Under the pieces are notes generated by a model. It made no database searches. It saw only the letters and a program-made list of their open reading frames with translations, and was not told where the DNA came from. The position numbers and the translations under genes were made by a program. Positions 1 through 11,201 of a stretch of 64,000 bases of DNA are shown in pieces. Each line of letters starts with the position of its first letter. Positions within the stretch are counted from its first letter, which is position 1. This DNA comes from Chrysaora quinquecirrha (Eukaryota; Cnidaria; Scyphozoa; Semaeostomeae; Pelagiidae): NCBI GenBank assembly GCA_014526335.1, contig JACTAT010000083.1, forward strand, positions 148,617-212,616, in the 5' to 3' direction.

Positions 1-490
1 CACTTTGTTTGAAATTTTTCTTTACATTATTGTATGCATTTAGATCCCCTTAGCTACTGTCGGCTTTATTCACCAACATTTGTGAATTGTATTTATTTGT
101 GAAAGGATTCAGTTTCTCTAAGTGCAGAATCCGTACCATGTAGGCGCAGCAGAGCATTTGAGTAACAGCTAACAATGTCTTCCGTTGCCACCCTTTGCCT
201 TTCCGCTTGTTAAAAAAGATATAGTTGTTTCGTCATTATTTCTCATGAGAACAGCATTTGCGTAACAGATAACATTGTATTGCACTGCCTTTCTGTTTCT
301 TTCTGCTTCCTCAAACTAAAGAAACTTCAACTTTCAATTGCTTTTGAAACTACTTATAATCATTTGTGTATAAAACTATCATGTAAGCTTGCAAGAAACT
401 TTCAACATTTTTCAGCACTTTAAATCAAGTTAAAATTTAAGGAACTCACTCAGTACCTCTCTTTAGCTGCTTCCTCAATCCCAAAGTCCA

Positions 491-520
491 GTTCAGTTCA
501 GTTCAGTTCAGTTCAGTTCA
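491..520. repeat. (GTTCA)6 microsatellite
   Basis: Six perfect tandem copies of the pentamer GTTCA, preceded by a partial unit. It lies in non-coding AT-rich sequence and looks like an ordinary simple repeat. Confidence 0.95.
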
Positions 521-1290
521 TATCATTTAAATTCTCTATATACAATTTATGATTCTAGCAATACAAACAAATAACTAAACTACAAAGATAGAAGATAATG
601 TTACAGAAAAATTAATTCAATGTTACAGAAAACTAATACAATATAAAAATACAAATAGGAGCTACATAAATTGTATGCAGGGAATTACTTAAAGGAGGTC
701 CACCTTCAGCTAATTAAATGAGTTTTTAGTTAGGATCCATTAGGATATGTATTCGGGATATGGGAATCTTTCGAAAACAATTAACTGATATTGGATTATT
801 CTGGTGGAAATGAAGGCTATAGGGGATATTTTCTGTGACATTCGGAAATGGTGGCCACCATACACTGAGATATGGTCATGTGTACATTCATTTCTTGAGA
901 TACGGGATTTCTGTATGGCGAGTGTTGTAACAAGTCACGATGTCTAACTAAAACAGAAGAATACTTGGCATTGTGCCTTACAAATTCTACATGAATCAAA
1001 TGCTTCAACATTTACGTCATATTTTACATTTGTTCTGTCACTCCAAGCCCAATTACACTTGTGAAGTATCGATTCTGATATGGATTAGGAGAATTAATTA
1101 GACGTAAGTTGCTATTTTTCAATTGTGTTACTTAATTAAGAATATGTAGAGTAGAATATTTTAGAATATTTCTCTGTTGGATTTTAGGTCATAAATTTAG
1201 TATTTCTAGTAAGTAGCAATAAAGCATTCCTTTTTGACAACCTTTGGCGATTTTCAATAAATAGCAAAAAGCTTTATTGTGCCTGCACAT
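521..1290. other. non-coding stretch, nothing recognised
   Basis: AT-rich sequence with only short reading frames that lack codon structure or recognisable motifs. I see no gene, structural RNA or repeat structure here. The first 490 bases of the window are similar. Confidence 0.5.
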
Positions 1291-1302
1291 CTTTATTTTC
1301 TA

Positions 1303-1537
1303 GACTTCAACACAATCATTAGCAGAAATTAGACATGAGATGATGTTTATTGTAGAAGGAAATTGTAAAACACTAGTGGTAACAAGACCAGGAAAAGATG
1401 GAAGAGAGGTATCTAGCACTAAAGTCCTTGAAGACTTCATTCTCCAAATCATTGGGGTTCTAAACGGATGGCAAAACTTTGTATATTCTTGCAGAGGACT
1501 GCAGTGCAAAGGTGAGGTGGCAATTTACCAATGGTGA
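1303..1537 (+). other. possible exon or gene fragment of unknown function
   Basis: An open frame begins just after TTTTCTAG, which resembles a splice acceptor, and stays open to a TGA at 1535-1537. The translation has ordinary, protein-like composition (a conserved-looking stretch reads EGNCKTLVVTRPGKDGREV) rather than low complexity. No start codon context, partner exon or known domain is visible. It could be an exon of a host gene or a fragment of a transposon ORF. I do not recognise the family. Confidence 0.25.
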
Positions 1538-2060
1538 CCAGGCGAGTAATTCTGATAAAGATTTGACTTACTTCTCTTGATCTTCAGGCAATTAAGATTA
1601 AGAATATCATTTCCAATAAGTTAAGAGTAATTTAAGAATATTTTGAGGTTCCAAATTGGAAAATCTTAAGAATAATTGAGACTGGGCAAAAGTTTAGGTA
1701 TTCTTATAAAAAACCGTGTAGAAATAGGCGGAGGGAACAGCATCTAACTGGATTCAGGATCTAACTGGGGGGTTTAAGTAAATGTGGAGGGGAGGTTTAG
1801 GACATCTTTGACAAATTTGCAATGAAACAACGCTGATTACTTAATTCCTCATTGTAACACTTTCCTATTTAGAAATATAGTGCTGACATCTGATGCATTC
1901 TCTCACCGAAATACATTTGCAAAAGGGCTCAATGCAAGGTTTTGTGGTGCATTCACGCTGAAGAGACTGACAAGCACGGATGTGATGTCATATTTCTTCA
2001 TGCATTCAAGCGAGTGCACTACAGTAGGTTGCACAATGGGCGTCTGAGCGCACGGGCGTC

Positions 2061-2265
2061 CGAGCGCAGTGACATCATCATAGCCCTCCAGACACAGTGA
2101 CATTATCAGCTAGTGCTATATCAGGATGATTTTTAAGATCTTGTTTGAAACTGATAGCCTCGTTTGAAATAGCCTCATTTAAGATCAGTAGCCTCTAATC
2201 TGATAGCCTCTCGCGAATCCGTGACATCAGCCATTAGCCTGGTTTTAAAACCTCACATATGCTGA
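2061..2265 (-). repeat. dispersed repeat, copy 1 (partner at 32680-32881)
   Basis: The reverse complement closely matches 32680-32881 over about 200 bp with scattered substitutions and small indels. Both copies carry several GAGGCTAT-type motifs and blocks such as TGATGTCACTGTGTCTGGAG. No coding capacity is evident. It looks like an interspersed, possibly MITE-like, non-autonomous repeat. Its full ends are not defined. Confidence 0.75.
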
Positions 2266-2505
2266 GACTGAGCTATTTGCCACAGCAGAGCTACGAAGGG
2301 AAGAAGGAGACAATGACATAGCAGAGTTTCTTTTCTCACGCCCGGAAAAAAACTTGAAAGAGCTCATAAGCAAAGCCTGGTTCATGAGGGAGGCACCGGA
2401 GAAACTCAAGCGTAAAACAGTCAGCCGAATTGAAAAGGTAAGGGCAGCAGCAAGAGAAGAATGCGCACCTGGATGCAGCAGGCCTTTGTATGAATGTGCT
2501 ACATA
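2262..2505 (+). pseudogene. unidentified coding fragment, charged, no start codon
   Basis: A frame stays open for about 80 codons and ends in TAA. It encodes a charged, protein-like sequence (including REEGDNDIAEFLFSRPEKNL) with cysteines near the end, resembling ORF fragments that recur in cnidarian repeat DNA. There is no ATG start and no partner exon. I cannot name the family. It is probably a remnant of a repeat-associated gene next to the dispersed repeat. Confidence 0.3.
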
Positions 2506-2520
2506 AGTACTTTCATTGAA

Positions 2521-3290
2521 TAATATCAATGAGGAATTTTGCAAAAAGCTTAAGGGAAAGTCTAAAAGAAGGAGGAGATAAATTTGGGAATATGATGTTA
2601 GCTTTTTGAGGACCCATCAAATGATAAGTTTGGGAAGACTTGAATATTTTTTTTAAATTTTGCAGGATGTTAAATTATGCTATATTGATTCTTTGATAAG
2701 TAAAAACTCACAAAAGTTTTCTCAGGGATTTTAAGAAAATAAGCAAAGCACATGACGGTATCATGTCACCCAAGGGTGCCAGACCCCTAAGTGCAGGTGG
2801 GCTTTGCCTCATTGGAGGGAATAGGCCTTTCCAGGCCTATTTAGGCTAGAAAATTTCATTTAATTAAAAAATCTCTTTGCATTTCATTTTAAAAATAAAC
2901 TCAAGATCATGCATTTGCTCTCTTAACAGTCTGACACCCCTTATATCATTACTTGATTAACTACAATAAAACCAAGTGTATATCTTTTCTGTTATTGGTA
3001 TCTTTCAATTGGGTGCCGCTTTCCACTTTCCGGCAATCCCACAAGGACTTCCAGACCCGTATTCAAAAAGGGAGTCTCTTAGAGTGAGAAAGGTGGTACC
3101 TCCCTGGACCGTTGGCACTGAGGTGAAAGCATGGAGATCACCACAGTGCCAGCCTGCCACCTAACCCTTTACCACTTTTAATATAATATAATTTTGCATT
3201 TAATTGTAATATAATTTACCACAGTAGAATAGGCCAACTTCTAAGGTCCCTCGACCTGTTACGTAGGGAGAAAACAGGCAACATACCTTT
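2521..3290. other. non-coding stretch, nothing recognised
   Basis: AT-rich sequence with runs of T and A. A 62-codon frame at 2976-3164 has no recognisable features. No gene or clear repeat is visible. Confidence 0.5.
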
Positions 3291-3291
3291 G

Positions 3292-4420
3292 TTATTTGAG
3301 TATCATACCTTTCGTGTCCAACACCATATTTATTCTTTTATCCATTGTCTCGATGATTTTGTCTATATCAGCAATTTGATATTCAAGCAAAGTCTTTATA
3401 ACACGGCTTGCAAATTCTTTAAAAGCTTCTTTTTCAATGCCCCTGTCAAGAGCCTGCTGCTTTAACTTTGCACTTACTAAATTGAAAAAGTTCTCTATTG
3501 GATTCAGATCTCGAGATCTTGATGGGATTTTAAACACCTTTGCATGAACTGAGTCAAATGCATCTCTTGCTGTTTTGCTGTTCTGACATCCATCCTGCAA
3601 GAACCTCTTACCTTTTCGGTCAATGCTTTCTTTGAATGCTTGCGGAAATGAAGAACAAACTATGTTTGCCATTTTCTCTCCATTTATAGACCCTGCATAT
3701 TGCTCACATAGTACAACACCACAGTTGTATGATATTCCCACCATGAAATTGCAGTTGAATGCACCCTCCTTTTTGCCTTTTGCTGCGCATCCAGTCTTCA
3801 ATCCTTCACTCTTCTTTCTCCATACCTGTAATTTAGGTGCTCTAGCCTGGTCTAGAGGGTTACTCTTATATTCGAAACCTTTGCCATCTAATTAAAACGA
3901 TATGTGGAAATTCCATAAGTCTTGCCCCAGTTTAAGTTTGCGAATTTTTCGACAAAATTGCATCCTCTCGTTCAAATCATTTGGCACAAAAGGCCCTTTT
4001 CCAGTGATCTGAAGTATCCATACCCGTTGCTGTTTAGAACCCTTCTCACTGTGCGGTTCGATACTTTCTGCTGAACTCCAGCCTCCACCGCTACACATTT
4101 TGATGTGAACAATCTATCAGTTTTCCTAAGTTTGGGTACTGACGTAGTATTTGCCTTTGTAGTATTATTCTTTGATACTCAGCTTTTTAGGACGACCTTT
4201 GTTGTTTTTCCTGCCATCTTCAGCCTGTTGGTTTAACAATGATGTCGCATGCCTATATATAGTTGCCTTGCTATACTGAGGGAAAATTTTTATAAGCTCA
4301 GCAGCAGATACACCAGCTTTTTATGTAATGCAGCAATTTTTGCAGAATGCCTTGTTGTAACTTTGTTTTTCCTAGCCATATTGAAAATCACATTACATTC
4401 TTCCTTCCAAACTCGCATAC
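3292..4420 (-). pseudogene. Tc1/mariner-like transposase, broken
   Basis: A minus-strand transposase remnant. Its C-terminal part (3292-3801) carries the Tc1-type block SRDLNPIENFF, which supplies a catalytic acidic residue, preceded by a QDGCQNSKTA segment that matches the usual second catalytic region. Further upstream (3892-4098 and beyond) are an LDGKGFEYKSNP block typical of the first catalytic strand and a degenerate N-terminal helix-turn-helix-like region near 4200-4420. Stops and frameshifts separate the blocks, so no functional protein is made. The family catalyses cut-and-paste transposition, usually at TA. I could not find convincing terminal inverted repeats around it. Confidence 0.75.
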
Positions 4421-4634
4421 TCATGAACTGCCCCACAATTATTGTTTACATTGTATTTTGTTTTTGTTGTTGTTGCTGTGCTGTTGTTGTTTTTGTTATT
4501 GCTTTAGTTGTTCATTCACACTGTTGTCTCTCTTTGTATCACACAAAACGAATGCGTACAAAGTTATGATCTATGCTGTAATGTCAGTTGATAATGACGA
4601 TTGATAAATTTGCCCAAGTCTCGCAAAACTGAAG

Positions 4635-4841
4635 ACAATCTTGGACATAAATTATGAGACAAATTGGAACATCACGCTATCCAATACCCTCTCTCTCTTT
4701 AGTCAATGTTGTAGCTCTTAAATTTCAAAGCAAACCGCGTCATGGCCATCTAACACGGACACAACATTGATAGAAGGGGAGAGGGATTATAACCACGTCT
4801 CATACTTCATTTTTGTCTCAATATATTTTGTCCAAGATTGT
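4635..4841. mobile_element. small MITE-like element with inverted ends
   Basis: The left end starts ACAATCTTGGACATAAATT and the right end is the near-perfect reverse complement, finishing TTTTGTCCAAGATTGT. The inverted arms are about 30 bp, with matching GAGACAAA blocks inside, and enclose about 150 bp with no coding capacity. This is the structure of a miniature inverted-repeat element. No clear target-site duplication is visible, so the exact ends are uncertain. Confidence 0.6.
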
Positions 4842-4892
4842 GGTCGTTAACTGTTTATATATAACCAATGTTTAAAAAAAGGTTAGCTTTAT

Positions 4893-5169
4893 ACACCACT
4901 TCGACTAACCGCGGCCTCTGTTTCCAACGGGGCCTGGGCCGAGTTTTGGGGTGAAAGAATTCCTCGACTTCTGTTATCGCAACAAGGAAAGCTTCGGATC
5001 CCTATCAAAAAGTAAATATTTTATCACTGATATTTCACTGTTATTTTCAATTAAGTTAAATTTTTGTGGCTTGTTATCCTCGGAACAGCTTTCTTTAAAG
5101 CTTTTATAAGTACTTGGCTCTGGCAAGTCACAAATATTGTTGTTATCTTGCCATTCTTGGTCTGGCATT
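4893..5169 (+). repeat. left terminal inverted repeat
   Basis: About 277 bp that reappear, inverted, at 8621-8897 with only a few mismatches. A 64-codon frame running through each arm is identical at protein level simply because the arms are copies, and it is probably not a gene. Confidence 0.92.
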
Positions 5170-5225
5170 TAGGCCCGCACACAAAGCAAGAGCTGTCTGT
5201 CTGGTTTGAACTTGGAAAGTGAAGG

Positions 5226-6797
5226 ATGTCGAAGATGGTTAATGGGAATTGTGCAGTAATCGGCTGTTTTAACAGTCAGTACAGAATAAGAAAATAGAAA
5301 AAACAAGTCTGTTCTGAACACAATGATCTGCATTAAAACTGTTCATGTCCACCACCATTCACACTTCATCGTTTCCCAAGCAAACAGTGCAACATGGCTT
5401 TAAGGCAGGAATGGACCAGGCTGATGAAAAGAACAACAGCTAAAAACACAGCATGGGTACCGGGAGAAAGTGATATGGTTTGCTCTCAACGTGTTGTTGA
5501 TGCTAAGCCTACTCTTGCAAACCCAAATCCAACTATCAATTTGGGTTATGAGAGACCAACAAAAAAGCACGAAGAACTTTAGTGCGACAAACAGCAATTG
5601 TACAAAGAGCTGAATGTGATTATGAGATGGCAGAAGAAGACCAGCCATTGCAGGAAGACTTTCTCATGTGGGATGAAGAGCCTTGGGAAATCTGCGATGA
5701 GTTTTGTGCCAATTCCAAGCAAAAGGATTCAGCAATCGAGACCTTTGGAAAGAAATTAAATGACCTGACTGTTGAGGAAAAAAACTGAAAGGAGAAGTTG
5801 GTGAACTTTCAAGAAAAATCACAATTGCAAAAGCTGAAACAAAGCCATTTTCTTGGATTAATATTAAATCAGACTCCAAGATGAAATTTATACTGGTATC
5901 CAAACGATCGTCCTCTTTAATTTATTGTTTAGCGGGGTTAAGCCATGTATACCAGCTACTGTATTTTGGAGAGGTAGCAAGCAGATTTTAACATCCAAAA
6001 ATCGTAAATTTCAAACAAGATCCCAGAAAGTTTGAGGAAAGGATCAGTTCCTTCTAACACTGATGGATTTGCGACTTGGCCTTATGAATGAAGACTTAGC
6101 TGACAGGTTTTGCATATCAGCAAGCACTTGCTCTAGCATTTTTGCCACTTGGATCAAATTATTAAGCAAATTATTTGGAGACAGCCTTCTCATCTGGCTC
6201 CCAAAGGAAACAGTCTATTCAAATCTACCCAGCATGTTCAAACCGAAACACAGAAAAACAAGGTGCATTATTGACTGCACAGAGATCTTTATTGAAAGGT
6301 CAAAATCACTTGACATTCAGGCAGCCACTTGGTCCGATTACAAGAAGCACAACACTGTAAAGTTTTTAGTTGAAATTGCACCTAGTGGTTACATAATTTT
6401 CATTTCTGACTGCTATGGTGGGAGAACACCTGACCAGTACATTTGCCGAGATAGCAACTTTTATAACCATCTAGAGTATGGTGATGAAATCATGGCGGAT
6501 AGAGGATTTCAAATAAAGAAAGACCTTCTGCACTACTACTGTAGTCTGACCATTCCACCAGGTGCTCGAGTGAAGTCACAAATGACTTCAGGTGAATGCT
6601 GAACAACGAAGGAGGTAGCAAACTTACGTATACATGTTGAGAGGGCAATAAACAGGATCAAAGAATTTAAAATTCTGAAAAGCACACTCCCAATCAATAG
6701 GCTTCCATTGGTAGATGACATTGTTAGGACATGTGCATCTTTATGCAACATTCAGCCAAGACTTATCGGAGATGTCACCTCTTGCAACTCAAAATGA
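5226..6797 (+). pseudogene. THAP-DDE_4 transposase of the ISL2EU-like element, broken
   Basis: The frame starting at 5226 begins with a THAP zinc-finger-like CAVIGCFNSQ segment but stops at 5295. The THAP domain resumes in another frame with LHRFPSKQC and VCSQ blocks (about 5355-5500). After a charged linker with further frame changes, the DDE_4 domain is easy to read from 6063. It has IIDCTEIF (first Asp), MADRGF (second Asp) and, beyond an in-frame TGA at 6600, HVERAINR (catalytic Glu). A final TGA lies at 6795-6797. The family binds the element's ends through the THAP domain and excises and inserts DNA. All catalytic blocks are visible, but at least three frame breaks make this copy inactive. 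It converges on the YqaJ gene. Confidence 0.85.
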
Positions 6798-6883
6798 TTA
6801 ATTCAGTGACAATGATAACTATTTTTCATTCTGTTTTTTTTTTGTTCTTAGGCAAAGCTAAAAAGTTACTTGTAGACTAGTAA

Positions 6884-8591
6884 TTAACTTTTATATAAAT
6901 GAGGAATATAATGATTAAAGTAGAAGTCTTTGAAATTTTGCATTAACAGTTGCCAGATTTCGTTATCAAACTCGATCTTTTGTATATATGATCCATGTGC
7001 TGTCCAAACAAAGAAATAACAGGATGGAAGTCCAGTAACAGCCATTTGTACTTGGCATTGCGTGAAATACTTATGATTGATATTAAGAGAAACAATTCCA
7101 TCAGTTATCTTTAAAAACGGAAGATTAACCTCAGGATCAGTTGGAGTTGTGTGTCTTATTGAGAAGGGACATTTAACTTCCAAGCAAGAACTTCCACAAC
7201 AGTCACATGTTATGATTCTGTCGGGGCTTCCACCAACATATGGCATGTCTTCAGAAAGAAAAAGACCACATTCTGCTGCCCTAGCATTCTTGTGTGCTTC
7301 CTTGAAATCTCCATGAAACAGTTCACTGCATCTGCTTCCATGGCTCTTCCATATTTCAGTGCCGGTATTTCTGGATTGATTGAGGCATCACCTGATATGG
7401 CATTGAATATGCCATCCAAATGTATACCAATGCTTCCTGTTCTTTTTAAAGAAGCAAGCTTAGTTTTAACATCATGGGCTTTGTAAGCTGTAATGACATG
7501 TTTTCTAAAATAAAACCATTTTGGGTTCGTAGACTGTCCACGTGTCAGAACTTCGATTGATTTACAATTGCCCTTTGTAAATTTCTTCATACTTTGAGCA
7601 AAATCATCCTTACTTTTAGAGATACTGAAACAGTCGTCCAACGAATTTAAAGTCTCTTCTGGCTTTTCAACTTTTTTTGCAGGTCTTTCTTTTGGCAGGG
7701 CTGTAAATAACATATTGTCTGATTCATTACAGATGACACCTAAAGAAGCAGCCATACTTTCTAGACTTAAGCTGTATGAAAAGCTTGCAATGGGGTTATG
7801 GTTTTTCTTTGGTGAGCAATTAAGCTCTGTCTTCTTTTTCCCACGCTGTCCAAAATCACTTCTTTTCAACTTCATATCCTTCACTTTCATATAACCAACA
7901 TTTTTGTTGTTTGGAAGCCACTGACAAGCTGTTGAAGTGCAGGAGGGGTTGTTCAGACACATTCTGCTGGCTGCCTCAACACGAAAAAGTGCTGCAGCAA
8001 TGTGGTTACACGTCTGCGACAAACCAGCCATGCAAGTACAGTGGGTGCATATGATTTTGCCAGTTTTTTTGACAAACATATCCAAAACGTATGTGGTGCA
8101 TCATTGATACGCTGGGAGGGTCTGCAGGTATCCTTCAGAAAACAGTACTTGCTGTCACCACAAATGTTATGAAACTGAAGTTTGGATAACCATCCTTGTG
8201 AGTAGTAACTATATGCTTTAGATGTTTTGTAGTCACTAAGGTCACTGCTGGCAAGCTCATTCGGATGAAAAGCAAGGAAGTTGAATATGTCTGGATACAT
8301 AGTAACTGGCCAGAACTTCACACCATTTTCTTCATCAAGCCAATCTTGTTGTAATCCAAACGGGTCTGGAATCTCATACCCTTCAATGACAAGCCTTGAT
8401 TTGTATTCATTGGCGATTTCATGCTCAACTTCTTCAGCAGACTTTACAAGTGGAACGTCATTTTCCACAGCCACAAACACTCTAGCAACCAATTCAGCTT
8501 TCTTGCCACTGACTTTGAGCCCACGGAGACGCAGAAAGTATTTCAATTCGTCGATCTTCATGCCAGATATCTTGTTTAGATCCGCATCCAT
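6884..8591 (-). pseudogene. SAP/SWIM/YqaJ-nuclease accessory gene, frameshifted
   Basis: Start chosen at 8591, where a methionine precedes a SAP-like DNA-binding segment (KIDELKYFLRLRGLKVSG, residues about 10-40). About 170 codons later, after a frame change near 8085, comes a SWIM zinc finger (CTCMAG...CNH, about 8000-8060). The C-terminal half is a YqaJ/lambda-exonuclease-like fold, with GRAMEADAV, then, after another frame change near 7230, GGSPDRI, the LEVKCP active-site block and a QCQVQMAVTG motif. Known relatives are 5'-3' exonucleases or recombinases, and in ISL2EU elements this is the second encoded protein, with an unproven role in transposition. Two frameshifts break it here. Confidence 0.85.
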
Positions 8592-8620
8592 ATTTTTTAC
8601 ACAGACCAGGCCTAACAATA

Positions 8621-8897
8621 AATGCCAGACCAAGAATGGCAAGATAACAACAATATTTGTGACTTGCCAGAGCCAAGTACTTATAAAAGCTTTAAAGAAA
8701 GCTGTTCCGAGGATAACAAGCCACAAAAATTTAACTTAATTGAAAATAACAGTGAAATATCAGTGATAAAATATTTACTGTTTGATAGAGATCCGAAGCT
8801 TTCCTTGTTGCGATAACAGAAGTCGAGAAATTCTTTCACCCCAAAACTCGGCCCAGGCCCCGTTGGAAACAGAGGCCGCTGTTAGTCGAAGTGGTGT
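8621..8897 (-). repeat. right terminal inverted repeat
   Basis: Inverted copy of 4893-5169. The only notable difference at its inner edge is an extra CAATAA hexamer beside the AAATGCC block. The outer end is GGTGT followed by AT. Confidence 0.92.
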
Positions 8898-8899
8898 AT

Positions 8900-10500
8900 T
8901 GAAGATGTTTCAAAACATTTCTGTTCAAGTTGCATGAAATGCCTAATCACTAAGTTTTTTCCTCCTCCCTAATGTTAGATTCACAGTGCAGACCTCAGAG
9001 GTGGCACCACATGTGAAGAGGATTCCCAGAGATTCCCCGGCAGGGGTGAAATCTCTTTCCCACAAAAGAATATAATTAGTTCAAGCTGGGAGTGAAAGTG
9101 GTAAGTACTTTTCTTTAATTAATTATGATATTAATTAGGATATTATCGTTTCATGAACAAATGTATAATCATTTTCATGAACAAATTCCAATTTCCCACT
9201 TCAATATAAATTTCCCGCCCCCGATTCAATTTGAATTTTCCTGCTTCGATTTAAATATCTCAATTTCATTCTCCTTTCCTCTCCCAGTTTCAATTCTTTT
9301 CAAATTAAATTCGTGAATTGATTTCTAATTTACATTTCTTCATTTTTCTAGATTTACAAAGTCAAAGAAACTAGTAAAAGTATGGATTAAATATTGTAAC
9401 AAATTCGATTCTCTGAATTTCCAGCTTCAATTCCAATTTCCCGCTGTCGATTAAATTCGCCTATCCCACTGACGTTTCAATTCTCCTATCCCACTCCTGT
9501 TTCAATTCTCCTATCCAACTCCCATTTCAATTCTCCTATCCAACTCCCATTTCAATTCTCCTATCCAACTCCCGTTTCAATTCTTTTCAAATTAATTTCT
9601 AAAGGACTCCTTTCACAATTCATTTTAACAGTGAGGCTGCGAATCTGAAACGAGGCTAACGTTGTTTGAGAAAACATTAGCATGAATGTGTGAATGGTGG
9701 AAGGTCTGTGCGGCTGTGAGTACAAGTAATAATACATTTCACTCGTAAATATGGACCAGTTTAGCTCTTTTCTTGTCAAAAGCAGGTATTTAGCATGTCT
9801 TAGAGCCATAGATATAAAAAAGTTAGTGAAAATTCTGTTGCTGTACATGATATTTTGTGGTGTAGGCTAGGCCGCTCTCAGCCTGCCCATTTGACTGGTC
9901 TTACAACTCGCATGGGGTTTACCTGCGCAAAATGTTGTCAAATAAAGCTGACAGTTTAATTGGAAAGGATCAATTTTTTTAATAGGAAGATGTTATTTGG
10001 TGCATACGCACTTCTAGGGTGGGTTATGACGTGTCATTAGATGGATGTTTTGACTTGTATTGTGCACATGGCATTAGTGGGAGGGGCTATTATGTTAGAT
10101 AGATAGACAGGTACAGGCGCAAAATCTTTTGAATATTGAAAACAGATATTGTCTTTGATATTTTTCCTATGTAAATTTTCATGCTCTTTCCGAATCTGCT
10201 TATTACCAAATGATTCAGTGGTGGGTGTGACCGGGCGTGGTCATGTGACGTCATATCAAATTTTCCCTATGTTTTGGCCCAGGTAAACAGTGGAAAACTA
10301 ATTTAATCGAGTGAGAAGATATCTTTGAAACGAAATCATCGCTGCTTTCAGCCCCCTTGGTATGGGGAAAGCAAGATGGAGCCAGGGGGGAGCCGTGTTA
10401 CCCCAATACTATTAAAATGTCATTGTCCCCCAGCACAAAACTTTGTTTTGTTATTTTCTTCAACAATGTGCCCTCCCAAAGTTTACCTTCCCACTCATGG
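8900..10500. other. non-coding stretch with pyrimidine-rich repeats
   Basis: No gene is visible. From about 9200 to 9600 the sequence is built from variants of TTTCAATTCTCCTATCC, including the tandem array annotated separately. Short frames elsewhere show no recognisable protein motif. Confidence 0.5.
9456..9580. repeat. 25-bp minisatellite, about five copies
   Basis: Tandem units of TTCTCCTATCCAACTCCCAT plus TTCAA with a few substitutions. The copies at 9500-9580 are nearly identical. More degenerate relatives flank it on both sides. Confidence 0.9.
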
Positions 10501-10520
10501 TCCTTCAGTCTTACTGTATA

Positions 10521-11201
10521 TTAGGATAAGTAACCCTTCAACTTAAAATCCTCCACACGAGATTGCCTTATCCCAAACGAGACTGGGTGAGAGTATAAAA
10601 CCAGAAGGAGGCACAGTAAATTCAGCAGCCTGCAAAAGCCAAAAAACGCCGTGCAACACGGGGACCAAAACATGACATCGTCAAATGTGGACAAATCGAG
10701 ATGAAGCCGGATAGCATGCATAATCAATGCCGTGATCGGTTGTTTCTGAGGACGATTGCCCGCAACTTGGGAACGACGCAGTCCTCTTAAAACTAGCGGT
10801 ACACGAAGACAGTTTGAAAAAGGATCTTCAAATCCAAGTTGAATATGAGCAGAGCGAACAGCCGACAAATAGACCTGAATTGTGCCAGAACGACGTTCTT
10901 CACTCAACCAGCTAATAAAGCAAAGCAAGGTCAGCTCAGATGCAGGGTAAGGTGAACCATTTCCGTAACACAGAGAATGTTTACTGCAGAATTCCAAGAA
11001 CAGCTTTTGACCAGATGAATAAGATTTTTTGGTACTCAACGCCAAGGATTGACTCAGGAGTGATTTCCACCCCCCCCCCCGACCAAGGCGGGAAGACCAA
11101 TTTCTGCAGGAGATGCTGAGGCACCGGCAGTGAGCAGGGATCTGCCTCCGGACACACAGAGAGGAACCCCTGAAAATTAAAGCGGGAAAGAGCATCAGCA
11201 T
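10521..11201 (-). pseudogene. DIRS tyrosine recombinase, C-terminally truncated
   Basis: The N-terminal part has the SAM-like core-binding domain pattern (LALSTKKSYSSGQKLFLEFC, then LCFISWLSEE and TIQVYLSAVRSAH). The catalytic domain begins with the PCCTAFFGFCR block, where the first active-site arginine sits. The frame ends before the remaining His/Arg and Tyr region, which I could not find downstream, so the enzyme lacks its nucleophile. In DIRS elements this recombinase integrates a circular DNA intermediate. It overlaps the RNase H frame at its start. Confidence 0.8.

Larger units (their letters stand above)
4893..8897. mobile_element. ISL2EU-like DNA transposon, full length but decayed
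   Basis: Long, nearly identical inverted repeats (4893-5169 and 8621-8897) bound about 4 kb. The ends read ACACCACTTCGACTAAC inward from each side and are flanked by AT on both sides, consistent with a 2-bp AT target duplication. Inside are two convergent genes: a THAP plus DDE_4 transposase on the plus strand and a SAP/SWIM/YqaJ-nuclease gene on the minus strand. This pairing, and the 2-bp duplication, match what is known of the ISL2EU (IS4EU) superfamily. Both genes carry stops or frameshifts, so this copy is probably no longer autonomous. The high similarity of the ends suggests a fairly recent insertion. Confidence 0.85.

Noticed and set aside
491..520. Considered as telomere-like or regulatory repeat
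   Set aside because: Only six copies of GTTCA, which does not match a known animal telomere unit, so it is a plain microsatellite.
4249..4569. 106-codon frame with hydrophobic, Cys/Val-rich segment that could look like membrane spans
   Set aside because: It runs through TTGTTGTTG-rich simple sequence and overlaps the opposite-strand N-terminal end of the Tc1-like remnant.
8622..8816. 64-codon ORF identical to one at 4974-5168
   Set aside because: Identity is due to the terminal inverted repeats, and there is no sign of selection on the protein.
9456..9580. Considered as a CRISPR-like array
   Set aside because: Units are directly adjacent without unique spacers, and the genome is clearly eukaryotic.
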